From positions 434,001 to 498,000 of the forward strand of contig JAUKUA010000004.1 of the NCBI GenBank assembly GCA_030549175.1: a stretch of 64,000 nucleotides of DNA, in the 5' to 3' direction. The DNA comes from Lasiosphaeris hirsuta. Its lineage: Eukaryota; Ascomycota; Sordariomycetes; Sordariales; Lasiosphaeriaceae. The translations under genes and the position numbers were made by a program. Below, piece after piece: positions 1-12,129 of the stretch (the stretch's first letter is position 1; the number at the start of each line of letters is the position of its first letter). Under the pieces are notes generated by a model that saw only the letters and a program-made list of their open reading frames with translations, did no database searches and was not told where the DNA came from.

Positions 1-706
1 GTCAATGGCCAGATGGAACCCTGGGTACACAAGTTGCTCCCGGGGACTTACAAAACGTGACATGGCAAATTCAGGCCACCCATCAGACCCAGGGCGGACA
101 AAGAGGAAGACGCTGTCACCACATTCCAGAACCAGCAATAGCATCTGGGGAGGGAGTTGAGGCGGGTTGCCGGCCGCATTTGAAGCCGAGAACTGGAAAG
201 ATGTAGAGTCGTTGTCCTCGGTCTTGACGGAAGGCGGAAGGGAGGTTTCGTCGCCGTCGTCATCCTTGATGTCGAAGGAGCCAACAACACAGGCGTTCCG
301 AATACGTGAGCCAAAGTCACTTTTCCTGACAATCTCCTTGAGCTGCCCATCTCTCCGTAGCTCGCATACCCGAACCTCGTGGTCCTATTATATAGAGTGA
401 GCCAAGCATGAGAAAACGACGAGGGTAGAAGGGGGCAGCAGGATGGATGAATGGGTACTTGGAGAGCAAAAGTAGACTTACCCCCACGAAGGCAACATCA
501 TTACGCTGGGGTGATCTGAGCCTGATGGGCAGTATCGAGTTGACGAGATGACTTTCGACAACAGTTCTCGTGAGAAGCCCGCACTGCGGGGGCTTCAGTA
601 GTCTTTGCTTCTTTTGGCCTGGGTTATTCGCCTTCAGGACAGTCTGGAGGGTCATGGTTTCGGTCACCCATTCCCCTCCCCTCAAGACATTGGTTTGGAA
701 AGCCAT
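1..706 (-). CDS. Mms1_N/DDB1-like beta-propeller protein, N-terminal part (cut by left window edge)
   Basis: Two exons are visible, 706-482 and 384-1, joined in phase 0 across a 97-nt GTAAGT...TAG intron; the reading frame is still open at base 1, so about 203 N-terminal residues are seen. The start MAFQTNVLRGGEWV is followed by blocks such as QCGLLTRTVVES, SPQRNDVAFVG, VRVCELRRDGQL and FGSRIRNACVVGSF. These resemble the first propeller blades of fungal proteins with the Mms1 N-terminal domain, relatives of DDB1 and CPSF160 that serve as cullin-4 adaptors or silencing factors. The assignment rests on recalled family resemblance, not on a catalytic motif. A DDB1-like or CPSF-A-like protein is the alternative. 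The rest of the gene lies left of the window. Confidence 0.6.
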
Positions 707-3268
707 GGCGAGCTGTTTAGTAAGATGGGGACGCTAGTCGTGAGAGCGGGCAGCCATCAACAAGAGCGGTTCTGGACAGCCTTTTCTTAAGCGGGAATGT
801 AGGCCAGAAGGCGTCAGCCCGGAGCGACTCGATTCGAGGTCGTCAGCTCTTCTGGATCTGGGGGCCAGGTTGTAAAGCGCCTGACTCCCTAAGTAGGTGG
901 GAGTTCGATCCAACGAGACGCTGTTTAGGCAGCGACCTGAACCGTTGCAGAACTGTTATGCGCAGTCCTTTAGACGAAGTCTCTCAAGACGACCCGTAGA
1001 CGGCAATCGAAGGGAATGAGGTAAGCTTGCTGTCCAGATTTAGCATGGCAAGATGGTGCGTCTCACGCGGCGCATTCTGGTGTTGCACCGTGCAGCCTGG
1101 GGTGTAGAGAAAGGCAAGGCAAAGGCATGTATGTACCTCGGGAAGCAGTTGGTTCCAGGGAAGAAAGAAGTCAGGTTGTTGTTGGCCAAGGGCAAAGACC
1201 CAACTGGACTTGAGCGGCGAGCGACGAGCGACGAGCGACGAGCGGGACAAATTCAATTCCAGTGTGAAGAACGAGCAGCGGCGGCAGGCACCTTAGGACA
1301 AACTTACATGGGCGCCTCTCCTGCCTTCCATCGGTACCCAGCCCTGGGTCTCTTTCCACGCAGCACACGGCCGAAGATATCGAGGCACAGCCGTCTGCCC
1401 TGGTTGCTTCCCAGCTCAGAGTCAGTCAGATTCAGTCACGTCTTGGGTTTGTAACACCCTCCATTTTTTGTGCCCTGGTGCTACTGACCGTTCACAGCGT
1501 ATTGCTTGGTACTTACCGTCGGGTCAGCTACAGGCTACGGCTGGTTTGCTGCTGTTGGAGACCTCCCGCGGGTTGCGAACACAAAATGCACGGGACCGCA
1601 ATTTGAATGGTTCTGTTTCGATTCGCTTTTTTGAAACGGGGGGGTCGTGAAGAGCTCCCGACGGCTCTGACTCCACTGCCCCCAATCTTAGCGTGCTGCA
1701 CCGACCTTATGTACCGGCAAACGCGCCATATAACTTACATGAGCGCACAGCGTGACGGCTCGGGGCCCTAAGCTCGCCCGGTCGAACTACCTGCTGTAGG
1801 AGGTGTGGCTCCCCACCCACCTTACCAACGCCCGGTTCCTGATGCCCTGGAGTCGGGCCTTCGGCTCTCCGAGCTTGGAAAAGCTCGAGGACGGGGACTG
1901 TTGGCCTGGTTCCCCGGGACGGACCCCATCAACGGGGGCCATCGAACCCATGTGGAGGCTCGATGGAGGCTTACCGTGTCATTCGACACCGAACAAAGGG
2001 CAACCGACAGATCATATTTCTCCGATAAAACAATGGATGTGCATATCCAGGGCCCTCCTCCAACCACAGCGCAATTGCGAAAGCCTAGACCTGATGCCCT
2101 TGTCACCGAACCCTGGGACGGATTTGGCCGACGGCTCCCCTTCTGCCCCTCGAATGCAAGGTGAGGTGTCCTTGGTGTCGAAGCTGCTGCTGCACTGCAG
2201 ACTGTGTGTCTATGTGGGTTGTTCGTACTCGTATGGGTCCAGGGGCTGTAGGCTGCAGACGGATTTTGCAGAGGGGCCAAGAGCAAAAGCGCGCATGCCG
2301 TGTGCGGCCCCGGGCTATCGAGATCTCTTGATTCCCACTGAGCGAACTGCGTTTTGCGGTTTGGTGTGGAGGGAAGGCGCCTTAGGTCCGTGGCCTACGT
2401 CACTGACACAGGGCAGAGACAAGCCATGCAACCCCTGATCCTGTGGCCCGGAGTGGCCCTAGGTTGCCTGCCTGTCCCACCTCATGGACCACAGGACTGC
2501 AAGTCTCACTTTTGGAGCCCTGGAGGCGCACGTCACGCGCACTAAGGGGCCCCCCACTCGCGAGCTGGGTGCGCTGGGCTCAGCGAGGGATGCCGCTGCT
2601 ACCTGGCCCCGGCGATCTTCCATAGTTACGGTAGGTAGGTGGGTGGGTAGCCCGTTCTATCCATCGAATACGCCGCCTGCGTTATCGCCAGCGAAACCCA
2701 AAACAACCAAAAGACGTCGATACTTCCAATGCCATTGGAACGGGAGACGGCCACCTGCAAGAAAGCCATTCTGGGAGGAGAACATCGGAAACACAAACAT
2801 TTCCATTAGCTGGCTCTCCGGCAACTCACAACTTCCTGATTGTACTATCCGTGCCCCCATCAGCAACCCCATCAGCAGATCAACGGAAGTCGCAACCACT
2901 GGCAGCTCAAGTTGTCGCCTTGCAGTCTCAACTCCCATCGACCACGTCGGCCAGGACCGTGACCGGCTTGAGAGTGTTGCCGCTCCACGCGCTCCCGTAC
3001 CTTTCCCAGGTCGACACGGCCAGCTTCCGAAGCCCTCATCCTTGCTCATCCGTAGCAACGCCAGCCTCACTCCAGTCCCCATCGTGTCTTGCGCTACACA
3101 TCGATATCTCCAGTGGCTAGACGTCCGGGGCGCGCTGAAACAGGTGCCCCACAGCCATGCATCCAGCCAACATCTGTGACCTGAAGAGATAGAGCTAGCG
3201 CGTTGCTGACCTTTGTGCTCCTGGAGCTCGGGGACTTTCTTGGCGATAGAGGGTACTCGGCACGAGAC
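707..3268. other. Intergenic, between divergent genes (2.6 kb)
   Basis: This is the shared upstream region of the divergent Mms1_N-like and TBC genes. Open frames here are short, overlap on both strands and resemble no family. It holds a short tandem run of the unit GCGACGA at about 1216-1243, a degenerate tRNA-like stretch near 862-912, and GGTAGGTAGGTGGGTGGG near 2631-2648. No intact RNA gene was seen. Confidence 0.6.
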
Positions 3269-4698
3269 ATGGACGACTCGAGTGAGCCTCCTCTGCGCGG
3301 GAAACTTACTGGTGGGGGTGAGGCTGCTGCTGTCAAGGAACACGATATCATTGAGGCTTGTAGGCGAAGGAACCTTGGTGACTTGCGGATACTTGCCGAG
3401 TCCCCCGGAGGCTTTCTGACCGATAGAGTTCGCCAACAGGCGTGTAAGTGACCCTCTTTCGCTATCTCCGCTGCATTGACGCCGAGGCTGTGCGCCTCTG
3501 CCCCCCTTCCCCCCTTTCTCATCCTAGCCGGCCGAGTGTTCGCAAGCTTATCTGATCTCTCGTCGACAGGGCCAGTATTGCTGGGTCTCCCAACGGGATA
3601 TACCGATGAATCCAAGATTCCTACACCACAACCTACGGAGGCTGCTTCTTGGAGGAAGCTTCCTCGCCACAGAGATGAAGATCAAGTACAACTTGATGTG
3701 AACCGGGCCTTCATATACTACCCCAATCGTGAGTCTTCAAACTCCACCGATCTCAAGAGCCCATTCCTCTCTTTCCGCGGTCACAACCAAGCTACCGGCA
3801 CAAGACTCGACGCTTACACTGCTTAGACAAGAATGAGGCCGAGCTCGCGTCTCAAAAGGATGAGCTCTCAGACCTGATAGTCGAGGTCCTCCGGCGCCAC
3901 CCCTATCTTTGCTACTTCCAAGGCTACCATGACATCTGTCAGGTGCTTTTGCTGGTCCTCCCGGCCCCGGTCCGCGCGCCGGCCGTAGCACGCCTCTCGG
4001 CGCTCCGCATCCGCGATTTCATGCTTCCCTCCCTGGCGCCGGCCGTCCAGCAGTTGCGGCTGATCCCCGACATCCTCCTCGCCGCCGACCCAGCCCTGTG
4101 GCGGCACCTATCATCAACCGAGCCCTTCTTCGCCCTATCAGGCACGCTAACCATGTATGCGCACGACATCACGACGCTGGGCGAGATCACGCGGCTGTTC
4201 GACGTGTTGCTAGCGCGCGAGCCCGTCTTCAGCGTCTACATGTTCGCCGCCGTCGTCCGCTCGCGCCGCGACGAGCTCTTCGAGACCCCCGCCGACGAGC
4301 CCGAGATGCTCCACAGCATCCTCAGCAAGCTGCCCCGCCCCCTCGACCTCGAGGCCCTCATCGCCTCGGCCCGCGTCCTCTACGACACCCACCCGCCCGA
4401 GCGCCTCGCGGCCTGGCGCACCATCTCCCGGGCCAGCGCCCTCTGCACGGCCCGCGACGCCGATGCCTGCGCCGCGCAGTCCATGGCCGACGCTGAAAGT
4501 TTCTTCGATCGCCAGGTTACCGAACTACGTTGGATAGAACGCCGCGACCAGGCGCGCGAGCTGCTGCGGCGCTATCGCCGTCCGGCTCGCACCCTTGGCC
4601 TCGCCATTCTCGTCGGTTTCATCGCCGTCTGGCTCCGCCGGTCGCCAGGTCTTTCTTCTTATGTAACAGGACTTCTGGCGCGGTGGATGCGGTTGTAG
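3269..4698 (+). CDS. GYP8: TBC-domain Rab GTPase-activating protein, GYP8/TBC1D20-like
   Basis: Three exons (3269-3443, 3570-3728, 3827-4698) give 401 residues. The family stimulates GTP hydrolysis by Rab proteins of the early secretory pathway, notably Ypt1/Rab1. The TBC hallmarks are in order: RQQAWPVLLG (about 54-64), which the first splice restores; DVNRAF with candidate arginine finger Arg104; and YFQGYHDI with glutamine finger Gln143. Blocks FFALSGTLTMYAHDI and DEPEMLHSILSKLPRPLDLE are typical of this subfamily. A hydrophobic segment near 366-381 is followed by a short basic tail, which suits the tail-anchored ER form of GYP8/TBC1D20. An upstream in-frame ATG at 3203 is possible, but 3269 gives the usual short N-terminus. 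The gene converges on VPS52. Confidence 0.87.
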
Positions 4699-5158
4699 AA
4701 ACCACTCTCTAGCTTTGTCAAAGTTGTGAAATATTCAGGCACAGGATAAAAAGGGACAGGCATGGGGTCGGCGTTTAGGGATCAGGACACCTTGAAGTGA
4801 TGAAGGTGCAAGGTGGCTGGTCATTGGCGTTAGATCTTGAAGACTTCATGCTGCTTTCCAGGCTAAGAGCCATTTGTCTACCTATGTACAACTAGAATTC
4901 ATCAGATCCAGCATACTCGTCAAAAGAATAAAAAACATACACCTGTAACATACAGCCGAATGAACATAATAGGTGCTGTATCCCGTACTGCTTTATCCAG
5001 ACCGTGCCCTCTTCCACCTACCCCTCCCGCTCCCGCCCCCTCTTGTTTTTTCTATGTCTCCGCCCTTACAAGCATGTATATCAAGCTATGAACGCCCGCC
5101 CAACTAACAAGTCTTTTGTCCTCATATCTCATGCCGTGTGCAGCGCATCACTCCCTGC
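4699..5158. other. Convergent intergenic spacer (GYP8/VPS52)
   Basis: This is the 3' flank of two convergent genes. It is moderately AT-rich, with an AATAAAAAACAT stretch near 4925-4940 that may belong to a 3' end. I see no gene or RNA here. Confidence 0.6.
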
Positions 5159-7261
5159 CTATGCAGCGTCCTGGAAGCTCGCCTTCAACGCTTCAAAATG
5201 TTCTTGGTTCTCTACTGCAAGTTTGCCCACCACATCCCCGATGATCGTCAAGATGAGACTGTAGTTATTATACAGGAACCGCTCCCGCTTCCTCTTGTCT
5301 GGGCCGAAGGTAGAAGCGCTGATCTTGGTCAGGAACGCTTCCATCTCGTTGCGCAACCTGCGTAGGCTCGTTACGACGGGCTCGTCGTCGCCCGCTTCGG
5401 TGCTCAGCGCGAGGATACCGTGCAGGAGCTGACCGAAACGCTGCGTGACGAGGTGGGGTGCCGCCGAGGCCGTCTTGACGCTGGCCGCGGACGGGGCGCG
5501 CGTCGGCAAGCCGACCGTCACGCCGCGGACCGACTCGCAGTGGGCGTCCATGACGCTCTGTAGGCGCGGCCAAAGAACCATGCTGGTGCCGTTTATGTAG
5601 CTCTCGACGGCGGGGATACGGCGCCGCTGCAGCTCGAAGGCGAAGTGTTGATTGAGGCGGACACAGAGGAGGATTCCTAGACCGTCGAATGTATCCACTA
5701 TGAGGTGCTTGGTGAGGGTTTGGCCGAGGGTGAAGGTCGGCTCGAAGATGTAGTTGAAATTGCGAGAGATAACGGAAAAGGAGAGGGCTGGGCTGAAGAA
5801 GGTTGCCAGGAACGTATACTCGGCCGTGGCATTGTCTATGAGAGCGAGGTTAAAGTTGCGGAAAGGCGCCTCCAGGTAGTGTGTCGATTGATCTTCTTCG
5901 GCTAGGTACGACGACATTGCCATTTGATTGTTTGTCTTTAGGACCTCTATCCTCCTGCCTAGATTGAAGGCATCGTGAGGCGGGCCTGCAAGCTTGGAAC
6001 TTGAAAGGACCGTGGCCCTCCTTGAGATGTCCTCATGACCTAGAACGTCATTCTTATCAAGTGCATGGAGTTTGATTTTCTCAAGCGACTTCTCATAGCG
6101 AGTAAACTGGTTCAGATAGTACCAGCGCATGGTGTTCATGTAGGCGAGGCAGATTTCACCGGCGAGTACCGCCTGGTGTCGATGTAAAAAGGAGTACAAG
6201 TCCTTAAATTTGAGAAAATTCTGTTGCTGAATGATCTGGGCGTTGATGTGAGGCGATCTCAACGCTTTGATCTGGGCTACGAGGAAGTCTCGTATTCGTT
6301 CGACAGCCTTCAACAGTTAGCAAGAGCTCTTGATGGATGGGGTGAGGTACCTACCTTGAGCACAAGCTTCTCCAATAACGGTCCCATATCTGCCATTACC
6401 TTGCTCTGTGGCTGGTGTGGACTTTTCTGGTAGGCTACGGCCCTCTTATCCAAGTCGGCTAGGACCTTGATCCAAGCTTCGTCGATGTGGCCCTCTGATA
6501 TCCTGGATACCACCATGGGCGACACGCTGAGCTCCTCTACGACAGGTCCTAGTCCTTTCTCAACGGCCTTCCGATTCTCAAGTCTAATATTCAGTGCGGT
6601 AGATCGAGACTGCAGGCTTTCGATGTCGGCCGAGACAGCAGCTAGATCGTTACGGAAGCTTGTTAGATTCGACTCGACTGAGGACAGTATGTCATCGCAT
6701 GCTCTAATAGACCGGTGAAGATCCTGGTATTTGGTCTTGTCTTGCTCATCTGTGTATACCATTAGTATGGGCAACTCGGGAGAGCTCTGACAGGCTTGGC
6801 CTACAATCCTCGACTGTCTGTGACCTATACGCGGGTTCCCCTTCCCCATCGTCAACACCTGCAAACTGGCGCAGAGAGAGCCCGCCAAAGTCAAAATCCA
6901 GGTCGAGATCATCTTCGGTAATGGGGTGGCTCTCATCTCCCGAAGCTGCCCTTGGCGGCGGACCAAGAATATGGGCCAACACGTCTTCAGGATCCGGGGC
7001 ATCCTCCAAGGTGGTAGAGTGTTTCAAGGCCGAGCCATTCGCTCGTTTGGAGGAGGCAAGGAGCGAGGAGGATGAGTCGTTGGACACCAGGGAGAGGTTT
7101 GATCCTCTTGGTGTTCCCTGTCTCTGGGTCTGGGAGGTGAGGTAAGGCCCTCGCGAGCTTGATGTGCGCCGGGGCAGGGGCGATATCGGCCGGCTGTTGG
7201 ATTGATGGGGAGCTCCAGCTGGGCTTCCTGGATGCGGGCCGGCACGTCGATCAAGCCACAT
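5159..7261 (-). CDS. VPS52: Vps52, GARP/EARP tethering complex subunit
   Basis: Three exons (7261-6805, 6749-6355, 6307-5159) encode 666 residues. Vps52 is the core subunit of the GARP complex, with Vps51, 53 and 54, which tethers endosome-derived vesicles at the trans-Golgi. The N-terminal 110 residues are Ser/Pro-rich and disordered. Then come GGLSLRQFAG and VEDYEQDKTKYQDLHRSI, which forms only after a 55-nt intron is removed, and the coiled-coil RSTALNIRLENRKAVEKGLG. The second intron (47 nt) joins LVLK to AVERIRDFL, and NAQIIQQQNFLKFKDLYSFL is a signature of the family. Length is close to yeast Vps52 (641). It is convergent with GYP8 and divergent from eIF5A. Confidence 0.93.
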
Positions 7262-8333
7262 TGTGAATCACACGTCGCCGCATTGGGGGGCTCGGGGATG
7301 GGAAGCGATCAAGAGCGGTCGTGGTAATCGTCAACGGTTGTTGCGGGCAGGCTGACGTGGGTGGTGGTTATTATTTGGGCCCTCCAGAGCGCCGGTAGCT
7401 GGGAGCTGATGCACCGACGCGGCACTCGCCTGCAGCAGCTCATCGTTGATCCCCAGCTGACATGAGCAAGGCTGACCATCTCACAGGCAAACCGTATGTT
7501 GATTGGACGTACTCTCAGCCACTATCAAGCCTGCGGCCCATGGGCTCTGGGTGGTGGCCCGTCGCCGGAACAGGCTAGAAGCAAAAGAATCGGCATGGAA
7601 TTGAAAGCGGGATTGGCGGGGCAAAACGCTGGTCGCTGTTCACCCACGAGACTTGGATTTTGTCCTGAAGGACCATTGTTTCAGCGCCACCATCCACCGC
7701 CGCCCCCCGCGACAGCGCCATGAGGCACAGGAACCTGACGTAGTCTAGAAACCTAACCACACCATGACACTTCTCTAAAGCCTCCCAAAGCTGCGCTATA
7801 AAACTCTGTGGGCGTGACAAACTCTCCCGCCGGCGGCTTGCCCATGCCCAATAATCTGCAAGCCCTTCTTCGAATTGTTGTGGTGGGGTATCTCTCGTAA
7901 GGTAGCAAAACCAGAGTCCTTGTTTGCGCCGAGCTAAAAAGCTCCAAAAAGCTTGAGGAGCTTCAGGACAAATAGGCGCGAGTGGGGAAAGTGAAAAAAT
8001 GAAAAAGGTCAACTGCGCTAGGTAGACAGGCCTATCTTAGACGGAGCGAACGACCAGCCCGCTGTGGCTCAAATTTCAGCGACCTGACCATGGTGAGGCA
8101 GTCGCAGACGCAGCAGACGCAAAGGAGGGGCTAACAGGCGGGGGAACGTTGGCTTTTCTCCCCTCTCCGGCTCGTCCTCAAAACCACAAATTTCCTCCAA
8201 ACCTCCCCTCTCCGGTCACCCAACTGCACTTTTCTCCTCCTCTTGGTGCATTCAACATCTTTTCGGGCCTTGCCACGTACTTTTCTTTCTCTCCTTTCCG
8301 CCTGACCAAGTATCTTTTGCCAGGCCCTTCAAG
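7262..8333. promoter_or_regulatory. Divergent promoter region, VPS52 / eIF5A
   Basis: This 1.07-kb region separates two divergent genes. The eIF5A side (about 8153-8330) is strongly pyrimidine-rich, with runs such as TTTTCTCCCCTCTCC and CTTTCTCTCCTTTCC, a pattern common before the start of highly expressed fungal genes. No unambiguous TATA box was found. Short open frames within it look random. Confidence 0.5.
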
Positions 8334-9138
8334 ATGTCTGGAGCCGACGCTGATGTAAGTCAATGTAGCTCCTTTGCTCGCTTTTTCTTGTGCGCTTAGG
8401 CGGGAAAAAAAAACACCCCTCATTGCGCCAGCCCCACGATACCGACCCAGAATGCGCACATGCGCTGCCTACCCCCATCGCCACCCTCGTCCTCGATCGT
8501 CGTCCCCAGCAACCTAGGCCTGTGCCATCTCACGTACTAATCATGTACTCTCCAGCATGAACACACGTTTGACTCCGCCGATGCTGGCGCTTCGACGACC
8601 TTCCCCATGCAGTGCTCTGCCCTGCGGAAGAACGGTCACGTCGTGATCAAGGGCCGCCCTTGCAAGATCGTCGACATGTCGACTTCCAAGACTGGCAAGC
8701 ACGGTCACGCCAAGGTCCATCTGGTTGCCATCGATATCTTCACTGGCAAGAAGCTTGAGGAACTCTGCCCCTCCACCCACAACATGGACGTCCCCAACGT
8801 CAAACGCATGGAGTACCAGCTTGTAAGTATTGCGGTATACGCTCTTTTCAGTTGACAAATTCTGACTAGAGCTGGTAGATCGACATCTCGGATGATGATT
8901 TCCTCAACCTTATGGACGATGGCGGTAACGCGAAGGACGACGTCCGCATGCCCGACGGCGAGGTCGGTGAAAAGATCATCAAGCTGTTCAAGACCGAGGA
9001 GAAGGACACCAGTAAGATATAAGTCCCCTTTGCTTCTCGGACGTTCAATCTAATAACATAATCTCAGACGTCACCGTTCTGACCGCCATGGGTGAGGAGA
9101 TCGCCATTGATGCTAAGGAAGCTCCCGCCGGCAAGTAA
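8334..9138 (+). CDS. eIF5A: Translation factor eIF5A
   Basis: Four exons (8334-8354, 8556-8822, 8879-9011, 9068-9138) give 163 residues, the normal fungal length. eIF5A binds the ribosome and relieves stalling, for example at proline runs, and needs a hypusine made from one lysine. The hypusine loop [12 protein letters not shown] is intact, with the modified residue predicted as Lys55. The N-terminal SH3-like part and the C-terminal OB-like part (from [13 protein letters not shown]) are complete. The first exon holds only seven codons (MSGADAD) before a 201-nt intron with a TACTAAT branch site. Deoxyhypusine synthase and hydroxylase, needed for the modification, are not in this window. Confidence 0.97.
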
Positions 9139-10086
9139 ACGTGGGTTAATTTTGACGAGACACCGACCACCCCCAATAATGACTTAGCTGGCATTGCTGT
9201 TCATGGGAGGTCTAGCTGGCTTGAGATATATCGGTTGATGTTTCTTGGGCTCTTACTGTGTCCGAGTTTTCCCATGGGTCGCGGTCTGGTGTTTCTATCT
9301 GGACACTAGTTCTGATGGGAAAGGATGTGGTCTAGGACCACTACTGCGCCGAATTAGCATCTGGTTTCACCCCCATCTTTGAGCACATGGTTCAGTTCTA
9401 TCGGGGTCCTACACTTCCACTAGGGAAGCAAAATGGAGGAGACTCGGGGTGGCGATAAAGTAGTTTCGGTAGAGATCCAGACATCTTTCCATGACTTTCT
9501 GCAGAACCAGTCCATATCGATGCCATTGACCAGCCAGCCCATTACTTGCTAGCCAGTGAAATTGTATTCGAATGACTACAGTAACAGGAAGCACTGAATA
9601 AGACCTTGCAAAATCGGTTGAATGCCCAGTAGCTATAGTTTTGCCCATGATCATGCCATTGGCTGCTGTGGCGACATCCATATAGAGCAACCAATAGGGC
9701 CAAAAATAAATGCGATCGATCCCTTGGAGCTTCGGCAATACCAAAACATGATAAAGAGAGAGCCACCAATTAACTTTGGAATTGCTTTTCCATGTGTCTG
9801 AATGTATGTATCCCAAAGCCGTCACATACAGAGAAAAGACCAGGAGAAATAAAAATCTAATTGAGATATTAGTCATGAGGCTCAACTCGCGTATCTCAAC
9901 GATTTGTTCCGTGTTTCGCGACGACCATGTGACTTCCTCATTCGGTCTCGAGGGACGATGAATGAACATTTGCAACTTATCGATTCTGGGAAGCAGGACG
10001 CCCGATTGTAAAGCTCGGACTTTGCACTTGCCCTTGTTGACCCACAACCGTCTTGAACACCTTCATCACGGGCAGTGACCGCAACA
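9139..10086. other. Intergenic (eIF5A to RRN7), with one doubtful minus-strand ORF
   Basis: This is a tandem-gene spacer containing the eIF5A 3' region and RRN7 promoter. An uninterrupted minus-strand frame at 9409-10047 could encode 212 residues, with a hydrophobic stretch around RFLFLLVFSLYVTAL. It matches no family I know, its codon use is AT-richer than the neighbours, and no intron signals are needed. I treat it as probably non-coding. Confidence 0.45.
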
Positions 10087-12129
10087 ATGCGTCAACACCA
10101 TCGGTTCCCTCGAGGCGAAACTTGCACCGACTGCCCTGCGCGACGTTGGTACCTTGAGAACGGATTCCGATATTGTGAAAACGGGCATCAAGTTGAGGTA
10201 AGTGGGATCCCAGCTCGCTGGCGGAGGCAGAATTCCTACCGCCTTCCTTATAGGCAGATCAGATGGCAGACTGAGGGGAACACCTGGTGGTAGGGCAACG
10301 AAGCGGATGTTTGCTAACCTTGACACAGGGCTATGTTCAATTCGATGTAGATGAACACGACAATTTCGGCAAGACGGGCAAGACGGCCCGCAAAGAGAAG
10401 GCCGTGCGGGAGAAAGAGCGCAAGCAGCTCTCGGGCAGCGAAGCCAAAGAGCTGTATCTCGAGTGCTTGCAGCTGATTCTGCGCAAGCAGGTCGCCTGGC
10501 TGATTGCCCGGCAGGACGTCCATCCCGAGCTCGAGCTCGTGTGCCGCAATCTGTGGGACCTCCGCATTCGGGGCTTTGTGGGATTGACACCCGCCAAGAC
10601 CAAGGGAAAGGGCAAGGCTGGAGTTGGTATGCCGCCCCGGTCTCAGTCGGGTCCTGATGCCGGACTCGTCATGTTTAGCTCCCAGGCCGCGGCGCAGATT
10701 CTTCCCGAGGACGATGCCAAAACCCGGGCGCTGAAGAAACGGAGATGGAAAACCAAAACCTGGCAAGGAGAGTATTGGTCGTTGCCTGGGCCTATGGACA
10801 TACTTGCACTGGTCTACTTGGGTTGCTTGCTACGTCAGGAACCACTCATGATAGGAGACATTTACCGCTGGGCCAAGACCAATCAGATCCCCTACCTGGG
10901 GGCAGTGAGTTTGAGTATACCAAAACCTTCGTAAGAGCATTCTTGCTAACCGCAATTGTAGCTGGAAAGTGTCCCAAAGGACTGGCGTGAACGTTTGCCA
11001 AGTTGGGCCCAAAGAGTTTTATTGACGAGATACACCAAGTTCGAGGGGAGTGAGCTACACAAGGCCGTGTTGGAGCTAGTGCTGGGGTACAAAGAGAACT
11101 ATTCAATGGTATTCCCTGCGATTCCAGTTCCGCAGTTATTGCTTTCGTGGGTGAAATACCTAGCTCTTCCTCGTACGTCAACCAAGCAGCTCAGTGCAGG
11201 AATAGGATAACCAGCTAACTTCAAGATCCAGCTGATGTCTTTCATCATGTTCAACAGCTCTGCAACCTCGCCGAGACATCATTTTTGTTCCCAACCAGGA
11301 AAGCAAAAAGAGAGGAAGCGGAAAAGTCCAAGCACGGGGGGTACGTAAAATACTTCATGATTGACATTCCCGACGTCCTTCTAGTCGCGGCCGTCGTGGC
11401 GGTGACGAGATTGATGTATTCCCTCGATGGTATCGAACGCTTTCCTCGCGATTCCAGCGACCCCTTGGCCCTTAAGATGGACTGGGCCGTGTGGGAGTCT
11501 GAGTTCGCAGCACCACCCGAAATTGATCGAGGAAGGCTTGAGTTTCAGAATCTGGATCCAGAAGAGATCTGGACTATGAGAAAAGATGAGATCATCGAAT
11601 ACCTGAACTGGTTTCAAACAATACACGGCATAGATATCCAACGATCTGGTAATCCCCTCTCATATCAATCATATTAACCGCACGACAACCCAAACTGACA
11701 GCGAGCTTAGCTGAGACGGACATTCACCGCCTTTTCCCACTAGAAGAAATTACGCCGCTTCCGGAGGGTCACGATATTTCCGAGGAAGAGATCGAGGCAC
11801 GGATGAAGAGGGTTCAGAATGCTATGACGCGCGTTGAACAACGACCTGAGCCTGTTGATGGCGACGACAAAAATGTGAAGAGACTGGGATACCGCTACCA
11901 ACCTTTCAGGGATCACCGGCATCTCTCGGGGCCAGCCAAACGGTTTTATCAAGTGGCCGCCGAGGCGTCGGGGCTCTCGTTGGAGGATCTGATCGCGGCT
12001 GTCTTCAGACTTGAGCGGATGATGTTGGCATTGGAGAAGGAAGAGAGGATGCGGATGCTGGGAGATGTCACTAAGGAAGGTGTCGACCAGGACGATATTG
12101 ATCTGGAAGATGGCCATGAGGAGGCATGA
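10087..12129 (+). CDS. RRN7: RNA polymerase I initiation factor Rrn7 (TAF1B/TFIIB-like)
   Basis: Five exons (10087-10197, 10329-10904, 10962-11172, 11232-11648, 11711-12129) give 577 residues. Rrn7 is the TFIIB-like subunit of the core factor that recruits RNA polymerase I to the rDNA promoter. The first 37 residues form an RRN7-type zinc ribbon: Cys13, Cys16 (CTDC) and Cys30, His34 (CENGH). Cyclin-like repeats follow, including ECLQLILRKQVAWLI, MDILALVYLGCLL and IGDIYRWAKTNQIPYL. The C-terminal part is acidic and charged. All four introns have good donors, and removing each keeps the frame. An earlier GTG-initiated extension was ignored; the ATG at 10087 sits just before the ribbon. Confidence 0.9.

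Noticed and set aside
2657..3436. 259-codon minus-strand frame upstream of GYP8
   Set aside because: Its 5' part overlaps the first GYP8 exon in antisense and the product has no recognisable domains or codon bias.
9409..10047. 212-codon minus-strand frame with a hydrophobic segment
   Set aside because: No family resemblance and codon use unlike neighbouring genes. A short-lived or orphan gene cannot be excluded, but I have no positive evidence.
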